Assembly: GCF_035582795.1 (NCBI RefSeq)
Contig: NC_134366.1
Span: forward strand, 150,645,519 to 150,709,518
Reading direction: 5' to 3'
DNA length: 64,000 bases
Source: Mycteria americana
Lineage: Eukaryota; Chordata; Aves; Ciconiiformes; Ciconiidae
In this document: positions 1 through 15,300 of the stretch, in pieces
Layout of the letters: each line of letters begins with the position of its first letter
Numbering within the stretch: the stretch's first letter is position 1
Notes under the pieces: generated by a model
What the model was told of the DNA's origin: nothing
Databases searched by the model: none
What the model saw: only the letters and a program-made list of their open reading frames with translations
Program-made: the position numbers and the translations under genes

Positions 1-1421
1 CCGATATCAGCTGGAATAAAAATAGAAATGTATACATTTGTGTGGAAACTCTGATGAAAGTAAATGAGCAAAGTGGGAAGTCTGCTGGATTATCAGGGTA
101 TCACAATCCAAAGTTTCAAGTACTTTTTCCTCTTACCACATCCAGACCATGTAACTTCTCCCTACTGTTCCTTGGTCAGCATTCAGTGATTCTCTACCGT
201 TCCTGAATGCAACTAGTATTTTAATTATGAAACCATACTTTGGGTAGTACAACTAGCTGCACGCCTGTTTGTCAAAAACTTAAGACAGATGAAAACGGCA
301 AATTGCTTCTAGCCATTCTGGACAACTGAAGTGCATTGAAGTTTTACTCCTTCCCCTTGGCAGCAACAGCACTCTTCTGCTAGCTTTACTTTCACACCAA
401 CAGCAGCATCTAAACTATCTCTTGAACTGATCCAAATCTGAGGTTTAATAGGTAGAGACACCAGCACTTCCTCCTTTGCTTTGACACACATTGGTTTGCC
501 TCTTTACTGTCTCCAAATGGAAATACACAACTTCATCCATTCCGTACCAGAAGCAGAAGTAGTTGCAGCAAAACTAGATTAAGTGATATCAGATAAGCTA
601 ATGAGCGTGCATAGATACACAGCAGCAAGGCTTTAAGGTACCTTGTGCTTTGGCAAACAGAATTCAAGTTCTGCAAGGATACTGATTTTTGTTAGGTGTT
701 TCTTTTACCACATGTCAGCAAAGCACTGGCACCACAATTAATAATCACTAGTAATAAGGAACATCCTGCAGTCATGGTCTTGCATAAAACAGGCACAAAT
801 CTGCAAGATACCAACATTCTCAGCAACAGTCACTTGAGAACACCAACTCATCTGTCTCTAACATAATGTCTTCAAAAAACAAAAAAAAAGGGCCAATTTA
901 AAATCAGCTTTGAAGAGTTAATTGGTATCTTATTGAAAGTACGATGTTATACACCATGTCTAGCAGCTACCCTATTTGCCATTTGACAGATATATATTAT
1001 CTTGGAATGAAAAGACAAAGGGGATAATTTGCATTAGTACTTTTGATTGACTTGGTAAAAATAGTGTGAATTTTTTTAGTGTAAGTAAACCCTTTGGGGT
1101 CCCCCACCAACATCCCAAATTTGCTACTGTACCTCACATTACGACTTGTTTTTGCATTACCACTCCAAAACCAAAAAACTAAGGAAGCCCTAGCCTGTTG
1201 GGATCTGACACCATACTTGCCATGATCAAGTCTTACTCCACTTACCTCTCAAGAACCACAACTTCTAAAGAAAGTAACAGGCAAGTTTTGTCCTGTGAAG
1301 GTTGTATTTCTAACAGAACAGGAAACACAGCAGTGGTAATGAATCTTCATTTATATAGTTTGTTCCCTAAAACCAGCAAAGGTATAATACAAATTTTTCT
1401 TAAAACAGATCTGTAAGCAGT
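1..1421. other. Downstream flank of RPL30, no gene seen
   Basis: AT-rich sequence with no convincing coding exon on either strand; the short open frames lack splice context and recognisable protein. In mammals the convergent neighbour here is MATN2, whose 3' end lies tail to tail with RPL30, so part of this stretch could be MATN2 3' UTR or flank, but nothing in the sequence proves it. An AATAAA occurs on the plus strand near position 16, which could serve a plus-strand transcript entering from the left. Confidence 0.4.
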
Positions 1422-1427
1422 TTTATT
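1422..1427 (-). terminator. RPL30: RPL30 polyadenylation signal
   Basis: The minus strand reads AATAAA here, about 25 nt beyond the RPL30 stop codon (1452-1454). A very short 3' UTR is typical of ribosomal protein mRNAs. Cleavage is expected about 10-25 nt further on, near 1400-1412. Confidence 0.8.
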
Positions 1428-1451
1428 GTAGAAATAACACCTTTACAGCAT

Positions 1452-5163
<3,712 letters not shown>

Positions 5164-5283
5164 GTTGCTGCCTCGCGTCGGGTCGGGCGGTGACTAGAAC
5201 ACAGGGGTGAACGGGGGTAGCGGTTAGCACCCGGCTGCGGCCCCCCGCGCCCGCCCGCGCCGCCCCGGCCGAGCCCCACTCAC

Positions 5284-5423
5284 CGAAGACGCGCCGCCAA
5301 GATGGCCGGGCAGCCAGAAAGGAGCGAGCTCCCACAAGGCATCGCGGATCCCCGCGCGGCAGCTCTCGCGAGAGCCGCGCACAGCCTCCCCGTCCCTCCC
5401 TCGAGCTGCCAATGCGCCTGCGC
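5284..5423 (-). promoter_or_regulatory. RPL30: RPL30 promoter and TOP-type non-coding exon 1
   Basis: A GT donor at 5283 (GTGAGT on the minus strand) ends a short first exon. Its 5' end lies in a pyrimidine run at about 5316-5324 (minus strand CTCCTTTCT), the terminal oligopyrimidine start expected of a ribosomal protein mRNA under growth-dependent translational control. A YY1-like GCCATCTTGGC (about 5297-5307) sits just inside exon 1. Upstream are the palindrome TCTCGCGAGA (5364-5373), a CCAAT box on the plus strand (5409-5413) and an NRF1-like TGCGCCTGCGC. The whole 4850-5560 stretch is CpG-rich. The exact start site is inferred, not measured. Confidence 0.75.
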
Positions 5424-5584
5424 CCAACCGCCAGTGGTCAGCCCGGGCGGGACGCGGCGGCGGAGGGACGCCGGTGGGGGCGGCTGGCGGGGGCGGGGCC
5501 TGGCTGAGGGCGGGGCGGGGCCAGCGAGCCGGGCTGCCGCCATGGCTGCTGCGCCGCGTCTCAGCGGGTGGGGGGTCTGTGTCG

Positions 5585-5754
5585 CCCCCCTTCCCCTTCC
5601 CCTTCCCCTTCCCCTTCCCCTTCCCCTTCCCCTTCCCCTTCCCCTTCCCCTTCCCCTTCCCCTTCCCCTTCCCCCCTTCCCCTTCCCCCCTTCCCCTTCC
5701 CCCCTTCCCCTTCCCCCCTTCCCCCCTTCCCCCCTTCCCCCCTTCCCCTTCCCC
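5585..5754. repeat. (CCCCTT)n hexanucleotide tract, G-rich on minus strand
   Basis: About 170 bp made almost entirely of CCCCTT units, with later CCCCCCTT variants. The minus strand is runs of four to six G separated by AA, which fits the G-quadruplex consensus many times over. It begins about 260 bp upstream of the RPL30 start region. The first two thirds are nearly perfect repeats and the last third mixes 6- and 8-nt units, suggesting ongoing slippage. Length in an assembly is likely to be unreliable. Confidence 0.9.
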
Positions 5755-6770
5755 ATGTGTCCCGTGTTTCAGAGAGCGACTTTAAATGCCCTTTTTCCCG
5801 TCACAGGCTTGCGGGAGACTCTGAGCGCTGATCAAGGAGGCCCCTTGCAGGAAAGAGTCCCAAGGGGCCTGAGCCTCCTGTCCCCTGTGGGGCTGTCACT
5901 TCTGCCACAGGGCTGATGTGCAAAATTACGGTATGGAGAAAATAAATCTCCTTGGTGTCGCAAGCCGCTGGAGCAAGAGACACGCATGCAGGTCTGACTC
6001 CACGTTTCCCTGCTGTAAGTGCTGGGCACGCTGGCTTTCTGTAAGGCAGCAGTGCCTTCGTGTCACCAGGCCCGACAGTATCTGCCTGCCACCAGTTCTG
6101 CACTGCGGCCGTAAATTGTCCCGATGAGAGAGAGCCCTGGCCTGAGCGAGCACCTGGATTTCAAGCATTAAGCATGCCACTGAGCTTGGGAATAGCTCTG
6201 GGCCTGAGGCTGCCTGCGTTAGCGGGTGCAGCTTTGGGCACCCCTAGTAAAGCCCCCAGGCTTGCTGCGGGCGATAGCACTTGCCTTCCACCCGGCTGTG
6301 CAGTGGCCTTGGCCCCTGCGAGAGCAGCTCAGGCCTCTGCTGTGCTGGAGTCACGGTGCAGGGAAACCTCCTCCTGCCCCCCATGGGCTCTGGAAACCAT
6401 CAGCTTGAAAATTAGCTTGCTGAACACACACGCGCTAGCTATGAACATGGCTATGAGATGAGGGTCTCACAGTTTCAGGCTAAGAACAGTTGCGGTTGAT
6501 CCCATGGTGGTGTCCAGCCTAGGACAGACCCCCGGGTTGGTGCAGGGAGGAGCAGCGAGCACCAGTTCAGCTGGCGCCTGCCTGGGCGCTGCGGGGATGA
6601 GCAATGTGGGTGCTCAGGGTGTGAGTTTGGGGGGTTCCCCTGTGAGACCCCCCAGGAGGAGGCATGGGGGTCCACCGCAGAACAGCAAGTCTTCTGCTGG
6701 TATGACTTCATGCTCTTAGGACACATCGCACCAGAAAGACACCCCAGCGTATACATTTTCTTATGAAATA
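5755..6770. other. Intergenic, no gene seen
   Basis: Moderately GC-rich sequence between the hexanucleotide tract and the LTR fossil. Several short open frames exist on both strands, but none has splice context or a recognisable product. The first part could belong to a divergent non-coding transcript from the RPL30 CpG island. Confidence 0.4.
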
Positions 6771-7204
6771 CAAAGCTAGAATAAGAAGCTGGGAGGGGGC
6801 ACAGCCAGGACAGCTGACCCCAACTGGCCAAAGGGCTATGCCATACCATATGGCGTCATGCTCAGTACAGAAACTGGGGGGTTGGCTGGGGAGCAGTGAC
6901 CGCTGCTTGGGGACGGGCTGGGCATCGCTCAGCAGGTGGTGAGCGGTTGCATCTCTTGGTTCCCCCCCCCGCCCCGGGTTTTGTTCTCCTCTCTCTTTTG
7001 TTGTTTTTCTTTTCATTACAATTTATTAATTTTTATATATATATTTTTTCCCCTCTTTTTCCCAATTATTAAACTGTTCTTATCTCAACCCACGAGTTTT
7101 CTTACTTTTGCTCTTCCGATTGCCTCCCCCATCCCACCAGGGGGGAGGGTGAGCGAGCGGCTGTGTGGTGCTTAGTTACCGACTGAAGCTAAACCATGAC
7201 ACAC
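6771..7204 (+). mobile_element. ERVL-type avian LTR, solo and partial (fossil)
   Basis: The sequence matches my recollection of a common avian endogenous retrovirus LTR. Marks are the segment ending in AAGCTGGGAGG, the phrase TGCCATACCATATGGCGTCA, the TATTAAACTGTTCTTATCTC polyadenylation region, a stretch that includes GGGTGAGCGAGCGGCTG, and an end resembling TAAACCATGACACA. Orientation is plus. Only the 3' portion of the LTR is recognisable and there is no internal region, so it is a broken solo relic. Divergence from the remembered form suggests an old insertion. The family assignment (class III, ERVL-like) is from memory, not from a search. Confidence 0.7.
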
Positions 7205-10200
7205 ATATAAATAATATATGAACTATATAAAAATAAAATTAAAATGTTACATTTTGATGTGTCTCTATAGTCCAATTTCACTAACTGAAACAAAATAATT
7301 TTCAGCCCTTTACCAAGTATAGTTAATTTTGAAGTGTACTTCAAACTTTTATTTTCTTTGGCAGCTGAAAAGTAAACTCCATTCTACGTCTCATTCTTTT
7401 CTTGTTCCTCTTCGTCTCCGTGCCCCAGCACTCAGGTGGATTGCTGTTATTCCTACCATCAAATTGTGACTTCGCTTTTAATTCTTTACGCTTTTACCTG
7501 GTTGGTTGTGCTCAGGTGAAACATTCATCTTTTCTTGCTTGTTGAAATTACTGGCAAGAGAATATAAAGCTCAGTGGGCCTCGTGGAGTCCTGAGCGCAA
7601 TTCCTTTTGACTATGCCATGTTTTATGTTATCTTGCAAGATGCGGGAGCCATGCACGGCTCCAGAAGAGGGAGCTGTTTTCAAGGGTACCTTTGCAACCT
7701 CCGCTCAAATTATGAGAGAATGCAATACTTTCCTTAAGAGTTTCTAAAACTAGTTCTTTCCAGTGATGTGTTTTTAAAAAAACCCTGGATTTCCTAGAGT
7801 ACTTTCTGACAGACAGTTTGGTCATTGGACCCCAAATTCTGTCCCTAAATCTGGGTGGCATAAGGATCAGGGGCGGGGGGGGGGGAATATACATGCAGAA
7901 ATGGGCACTATTGTCTGTCACCTTCCAAATCTCCCTTCTGTGGCCATGAAGGTCTCTCCTGGGGGTCTGTGGTCCATAAAATGTCCTTTATAAAGGCAAA
8001 GGGCCATTCCAAGTCAGATGAAAGCAACACTAGAAGGAAGAAAAGGCTTTGGCCCCACCAAAATTCCTTAAACAATATTGCACAGCCACTGTTTTGTTAA
8101 AAATCAGCAGCTGGGAGTAGATGGGCATTTACAATGCAGGTGTTTGAGAATTAAAGCATGGGGGAAGGCACGTCAGGCAGAGTTTGGCACCCAGGCACCC
8201 TCCGCAGGGGATGCTGAGCTCCCCTCCATGACGAGGCCATGATACAGCAGAAATAAAAGAAGGGGAGGGAAGCAGCAGACAACATCTCCATCTCCAACAA
8301 ACAAGTCTCAAGATGGAGAGATCCAGGGAGCAGCTGGCAACCTCAGGTAAAGCAGCATTACTTCTCCCAGCACTAACAGCAGGCACGGTGGCCACATCCA
8401 GCCCTCCCCCTGCCCCGCCAGCCACGCTCAGCCCGGGAGATCAGCTCCTTCACGGGCTGAGTCGGGTATTGCTCTGGCTCAGGGGCTCTGCAGGCTGGTG
8501 CTCAGTTTGGTAGTGAAGATGAGCACATAGAGAATGGAGAGTATGCAGGGAAAGCAGGGCCACTCCTCCCTTACTGCTTCTCCCACCCTGGCCTTACTCT
8601 GCGCTTGCCTAGTGAGAGGGCAGGGACAGGGTTTCCAATGGAGAGAGACATAATTTAATTCAAACCTGGAGAGCAGTGGACTTGAAGGAGGTATCTCACC
8701 ACTTTCCTCTCCCCCCCTCCCCCAAACATTGATAAGGTTGTGTAAGAAAGCACCAGTCAGAGGTATGACTTAGGAGAGTGAGAGCACTGCGAGAAAAGTC
8801 ACTGGTGGAGCATCGACCTGTCCCAGACATTGGAGTGCAACTTCATCATTTTGGGCCTGGAGGAAAATGGAACCAACTCAGTGTATCGGATAAATTCTAA
8901 GTGATCTAGAAGATGGAAAATATCTAAGATCACAAAGAAGCCTTATTTTCTTTGAGTCTGCACATGCAAGCCCAGATCCCTGAGTCATGGCTGGAGTAAC
9001 AGTCTAATGGCCATCCTTTAGCTGGGACCATAACTTCATGATACCTCGACTTCAGTAGAGATGGCTGAAGGAATTCCCACCCCGAGCCTTTTTTTTTTTT
9101 TTCCCCAGAGTTGTTTTTAAGTCAAGTCAGTGCTTCATTTGGTCATGCGTCCCACAGCAGCATTGGCACAGCCGGTGGGATGTCCTGCTGGGGGTGGAAA
9201 TGTGCGCCGGGGAGGGGGAGATGAAAGGGCAAGGCAGGGAGCTCCCGCAGCAGCACTGACACCGACGCCAGCGTATCGGCAAACGACAGTGCAAGCCATG
9301 GTGGCCGAGTATACTCATACTTGAGGACAGACAAGCAAGTTCATGTGTTTTGCTTCACAGTTGGGGCTGGCTAGGATCACCCGTGGGGTCTCTTGCAGCA
9401 GTTCAGCTGCAAGGAGTAAGCACTGGGCATACTGCAGATGCGGGCCCGTCGGCACAGCACAGGCACACACATTTCTGCAGAGAGATACCAAAGCAACTTT
9501 TTCTCCACGTTATGGAACCCCAAACATTGTCCCCTCAAATGCAATGGTAATAATACTGTCAGCTTGGTAATAGGGTGGTCTCATTGCTCATCAAAAGATG
9601 ACATGTAATCCAATGACGGTAAGATGAGGCACTAAGAACAAAGGTAGGTGTGCTAATTACATGTGCTGTTGTAGACAGTGCGTAGTTAACTGAGAGAAAA
9701 GGTTGGAAAGAAGAAGGGAAAGAGAAAAGAAGAAACAGAAAAAATAATACTGAAGTCTAAAAAACGAGTGGTACATGGACACTCAGGACACCCAGGCACA
9801 GCCCAGGATAGATCATTCCGTTAAATTCTCTGAACTTCTGAGATCTTTATAAAGCTGAAGCAGCAGCATTGCTGACCCTGAGAGAAAGTGGGGATCACCC
9901 TGACAGCCGGGGACGCAGAGGAACATCTGAAGCTGTACCCCTGCTTACGCCCCTTCCCTGAGCATCAGCAAGCAATGGGTAGAGCTCAGGAGTTGCTCCC
10001 TGTCAGAGCTGCTGGGAGCCTGAGACGATAACAGGTACTGACCCGTTACCAGCAAAGCACCAGGAAATGTTGTGTGATGTGATTGGGGGGGGGGTTTCAA
10101 GTTGTAACCTCTGCTAAAGCCACTGCAAGGGGGAGGCAGCGTATCTTCAGCTATCCTTCAGGTGCCAGAGGTCACACGCTAACCCTCAAAGGCAAGATTC

Positions 10201-10825
10201 AATTCAAAAAAGAGTGATCTTCTGAAAAGCTAGGCCTACACCTTTATTTTACCAATATGACCAAAGCATACTATTTTGATAGGATGAAAATATGCAAAAA
10301 TACAGTCCTGTTCTTTCTTACATTTTTAGTTCTGTCAAAATCTCTGCACAATTACACAACAACATTGTGTGAACACCTGCAGACATTACTTTCTCCTTTT
10401 GCACTCGTCAGGGCTATTAAAAGTGACAGACTGTGTTCTCTGATAATCATCGCATTTACAGCAAATGCAAACAAGTTCATCCAATTTTCACAGGGTCATG
10501 CACCGAACTATCCCTGGTATTGTCAGGCAGACAAACGCAGCGCTTTGTTTCAGATGGCTGGGAATTTGGAATCCCAGTAATGCACAGGTCCGCTGGACCC
10601 GGATGCAAACCTCTCCTCGGCCACCCTTCCAGCGGCTTTACTGTGAGAAAGGAAGGAAGGAAAGAAAAGAGCTGTAGAGGAAAATGGGCCAAATGCAGAA
10701 AGGTATCTCATCAGGGAACAGGGAAAATCTTGAGATTAAATACTGCCTATTGTGAATACCTGGATATCTGCACACCTTGGATATATTTTCAGCCAGTAAA
10801 AGGATGCTAAGGAGTATGTCTGTAT

Positions 10826-10886
10826 GGACATATATAAATATATACATATGTAAATACATACATTTGTATACCTATATGTGTAGCCA
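10826..10886. repeat. Degenerate AT-rich (TATA/TACA) simple repeat
   Basis: Interrupted run of ATAT, ATAC and TGTA units, low complexity. No gene or binding site can be read from it. Confidence 0.6.
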
Positions 10887-13837
10887 GCTTAAATATAGTG
10901 CCAGTACAACAAGATACTTGCATTTTCTAAGGGCCAAATTGTGCAGAAATCCACAGGCGCATATTTCTAAAGATAGTAATTAGTCTGATAAGAAGATCTT
11001 CCGATTCCCTCCTTTCCAGGAAATTACGAGGTATGTCCTAGGAGCTAAGTTCCAAGGTCATTGCCATCCCAGACAAAACAAAAATAGCGGTTTCAGAAGG
11101 CAGTTCTCTGCAGTTCATAAATCAGCATCACAGAGCGGCCTTCAGTGGAGCTACACAAATTTGCATCAGTGGAACTTTTGGCCTGAATTATCTGCCACAG
11201 TGAACAATTTACAATATTTTATCGCCTGCTCAGTACTGGCCTTTCTGTGCAGAACAGCCAAAGAGTTGAGAAAAGGAGTCACAGTTTAAAAAAGAAAACT
11301 CATGAATAATATAATGTTTTGAAAATTCTACTGTGATTTGGAAAGTCCCAGGATTTGGGTCTATCAGAAAGTAGATATAAATTTAATAGCTGCAGTAGGA
11401 ATCATATCTAAAATATTCAAAATTATTAACAGCTAGTGAGCTCTGGAAAGAGTGAAACAAGTTTGATCATGTAGGACTAGCCTGGGGAACTTAAAAATTG
11501 GCAGGACCTTAGAGAAATCTTCACGAAGTTTGCTTTTAGAAGTGTATTTCTGCTTGCATATAAGAGGACATAGGTATTTGTTGCTTTACCTCTGGAGGTA
11601 CAGCTATTCCTGAACGCTCCCGGTTTACATTTTATTTTAATTTCTCAATTTATATTCCTGAATAAAATAGTTTTCTTTTGTAAAAATAACGAATTCAAGA
11701 CGATTGTTTAGTTTGTTTGTTGTTAAGGGTTATTTTAAGCTACTTTGGTACTGCCTTCACTTGGGGCAGTACCAGGGTGGTTCAGATTAGAGAAGGCAGG
11801 GAGTCTGGGGAGGGGTGCCCTGCCCAGGGGAAGGGATGGGAAGGCTACCAAGGATTTTCATCTGCCAACGTCATGCTGCAGCCACTGGATCACTTGCAGT
11901 CATTTTTTTGGGACTCTGTACAAGCACGGGGCATAGCTTGTGAGTGCTGCTGCCATAGCCCCTGCTCCCATACCCTCTCACTCCCTGCCCCTGCCTTCTC
12001 CCGCCGCCTGTCACACACCCAGGAGCCTCGTCTCATTTTCAGTCTCACTTCCCCAACCCCGAGACTCCTACTTCCAAAGCTCCTCACCCTGCATCTTCAC
12101 TGGAATGTGCATGTCACTACCACTTACCCTGGCCAATAGGTGAGCATGCTAACACAGTGATACTCACTATCTAGAAAGTAGAAATAAAAAAATTGAGCCT
12201 AACTGGCATCAGCCCCAGCCCTAGCTTGGCCTCAGTGGTGTTTGCTTGGACATACAGAGGCTCGAATAAGGGAGCATGCACCAGTTTGTGTTTGCACGGC
12301 AAACTCCTGATGTACATCAGCATGTGTAACCTGCCCCCAAGGTAAACCCATGGAGTTACGGCTTTTGGGGCCGGGGTGAGCACCTTGGTGCTCCCAGCAA
12401 AGTAGGACAGTGGCACAGAGGCAGCTGCAGAGCAGCATGTTACCCGTGGCAATGCGCGTGTGCCGAATGGTCTGCAGAGAGCACAGGCTGTCCAAGCCTG
12501 ACTTGGTACGTGGCAACACAGCTGATACACTGAGCTGCAGCCTTGTCCTACCACGGCCCTACCTATGTCCAGCTCCAGCACTGGCTCTGTTGTCTTCCTG
12601 CTGAAAAGATGCAACTTCTCCTTTACTCGTGGGAGGATGGAAGAAGACCAAGAAATTGTTATTTAGTGATTCTGGGAGTCACCTGCCAAATGGCCCTTGG
12701 GTTCTCATTCCTATTTCTGTACCTTATCCAAGGACTGTTAAAAGAATGTGAAGTACAGAGCAGCCCTGGCCCCCCCGGGTGAGTGCCCTTGGCTGTCAAT
12801 ACATGCCCACACATGGTCCCTCTCTCTGGCCTCATAAATCTTGAATTCCTTTCTCCACTCTTTCAGTAAGATGGATGGTAGGTGCACTCTGCACAACTTA
12901 TCCTCTGGTTAGGACACGGAGGGAAGCAGGTACAAAGCTCTGCAGGCAAGAGAAGGAACAGAATGTAGCCTTCCCTTTTTTATTTTCCTCAGTGCCCAGT
13001 GCTTGATGAGCTTGTCCTGGTGGCCCGGCCTCCTTGCTTTGTTCTCTGAAAGCACATCATAGAAGAAAGGTGGGATATCAGATATGTTTGCCATCCCACC
13101 CTTGCATATGTGCTGTCTGCAGGCAGCTTCCTCAGCTGTCGGGACTCCTTCGCAAGCACAGACACTTCTACTTTCCTATCTGTGGCAGCAGAGCCCGTCC
13201 CAGTTGGTAGGCAATAGGTGGGTCCCTGGGTGTCTTTACACGCACATCCACCTCTGACGCTGAGGCACCCGCATCTGTGCTGTACAGGGAACCCTCAGGT
13301 GCTGTGTAGGGAACCACCCCAGCTCCCACCACAGCGCTGTCGGGACTTCACACCAGCAGCATGAACGTCAGATATTTCTGAAATTAACTTTTAAGTTGCT
13401 AAGCCTTTCATTGCACTGCTGGTTTTGTGCTTACACAGCAGCATGCTTTGCTAATGCCAAAGTTACCAGCATTTCCCTGTCTAGTGTCCCGTAGAAATCT
13501 TATCTATAGCCACAGAGAAATCTACAGAGCCTACAGTTTTTTCTATTGTTTTTAAAAAGTGTCCTAGAAATGAACTCAAGTTGAGGAAGCAGAAGTTAAT
13601 GTGTTTAGGCTTACCTGGTGTATTCCCTCCTGTGTTGCTCCTCGTATGTTTGCCAGGTGATTTCCCGGAGTGACACAGGTGCACGCAGTGTGCATTGCCC
13701 ATGCAGTGAGTCTGAGGGCTCCAGGGTACACCTTATATCCATACAATACATACCTTATGTGTATCAGTCTTTCCCAGGTGTGCCAGAGCTTGACACTCTT
13801 GCTACAGTGATAGTATGCATACCATACGGTATACCAC

Positions 13838-13923
13838 GTCCAGGATTTCTGTATGTCCTGCAGCCTGGCTGGAGTTACTGCTACTGCTCCACCTTGGCTG
13901 CAGGACATCAACAAACCCTGGAC
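13838..13923. repeat. 86-nt interrupted inverted repeat (long hairpin)
   Basis: Outer arms GTCCAGG (13838-13844) and CCTGGAC (13917-13923) pair over 7 bp. Inner arms ATGTCCTGCAGCC (13853-13865) and GGCTGCAGGACAT (13896-13908) pair perfectly over 13 bp, and TGGAG/CTCCA extends the stem toward a 12-nt loop. An 8-nt asymmetry-free internal loop lies between outer and inner arms. Overall size and shape resemble a pre-miRNA or a small palindromic element. It does not match a family I recognise. Confidence 0.7.
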
Positions 13924-14829
13924 AAATGCCCAAAGACAATATGATTTGTCTGGACAAGTTTCTGGATGGATAAAAAACGTTTATTTAGAAGAATGGGTGA
14001 TTATTCTAAATTTGAAGGGCATAATGCAACATGTCTTGGGTGCAATAAATAAAATACACTGGACCTGCTTATGCAAGCAAATATATGGCAAACATTCTTC
14101 CTTCTTACTCTTTGGAAAGTTTCTAAGCCACCTGGACTTCCCTGGACATCTGCCAATTTGCCTATATGCAAATATAAAAATCATATTGTCTTTATTTTAC
14201 CTTTAAGGCTGATGGTAAGGGTGTTACAGGTGGCTGCTGAATCCAGAGGACTCTGCAACCTGGGAATTCCTTCTTGCCTCCCAGCTGCTGAGAGCCCAGA
14301 GGTCTCCCCATCCCAGTCCCACAGATGCATCTGCTGCTGTTCCCGTTTGCAGGGAGGGCCAGTAGCGAGGCTCAGCCCCCTGCCTGTGTACAAGCACGCA
14401 CCCCCGGGATGCTAAGACGGAGCACTGCATTTAGCAGCACCTACACATACCACATACACCGTAAGTGCAGCTAGCCCAGTCCTGCTGCTCCTCTCCGGCT
14501 GGTCCGGACTGGGGTTCCCTACAGTCTCGGGTTCACAAGCATAACTGCATTCATGGACCCTCAAACATCAGCATGGCCTCCAAGCCCGTCCAATACCCCT
14601 GCCCAGACCCTGGACCCTCTTACCCGGTGTACGGGTCTCCCTCTACTCGATGCTAACCTGGCTTGGAGTTTGCTAGCGAGTTTTACCTACACGTACACAC
14701 ACCCAGGATTAAACTCATGGGTTTCCAGCTGCTGTCACACAGACCTGCAGCCCCTTTCTCGGCTGCTGCCACTTGGACCTTGAGGCACCCGCACATAGCC
14801 CAGAAAAACGCCTCAAGGGCAGGAATGAA

Positions 14830-15300
14830 CACGCCGGGTGGCCCGGGGCGAGCAGGGCGGGAGTGTTTTAAGGCACCATCGCCAGGGCCACCCCTGCGGC
14901 CCCCCCGGCTCCGGCGCTCGGTGCTGCCCGGCGGCACCTCCAGCCCCTCCTCACCCCGCCCCGGGCCGGGCAGTCGGGAACAGGCTGCAGCGCCGGCCGC
15001 CGCGCCCCGCCATGGGCTGCTCCAGCAGCGCCCGCAGCCGCCCCCAGGAGCCGCCGCCCGCCGCCGCCGCCGGGCCGCCGCCGCGGGGTGAGCCGGGCCG
15101 CGCCGGGCCGGGCCGGGCCGGGCCGGGCCGGGGGGCGGCGGGCGGGGGGCTCCCCCGGAGCTTGCTGAGGGCGGGAAGCGCCTTGCCGTGAGCCGCCGCC
15201 GCGGGACCGCGGGGTGGTCCCGTCCCTGGGCGGGCGCCGCGGGTGGGCGTCGGGGGAAGCCCGCGGGGGGCCGGGAGCCCGTCGCGTTTCTGCCGGCTGT
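14830..15300 (+). promoter_or_regulatory. ERICH5: CpG island promoter of ERICH5
   Basis: GC-rich, CpG-dense stretch covering the region upstream of the ERICH5 ATG, all of exon 1 and the start of intron 1. Intron 1 begins with a tandem GGCCG array (about 15103-15131). No TATA box is evident, so initiation is probably dispersed between about 14900 and 15000. The transcript start is inferred. Confidence 0.65.

Larger units (their letters stand above)
7205..14829. other. Intergenic region between RPL30 and ERICH5
   Basis: About 7.6 kb with no coding exon I can support. The longest open frames (for example 11717-12139 plus) have neither conserved-looking protein nor consistent splice sites. It holds homopolymer runs (G-runs near 7870 and 10085, a T-run near 9090), an AT-rich tract of mixed TA/CA dinucleotides near 10830-10885, and the hairpin described separately at 13838-13923. 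Regulatory elements may be present, but I cannot show any. Confidence 0.45.

Noticed and set aside
11717-12139. 140-residue open frame between RPL30 and ERICH5
   Set aside because: No recognisable motifs, no splice partners and no conserved-looking composition.
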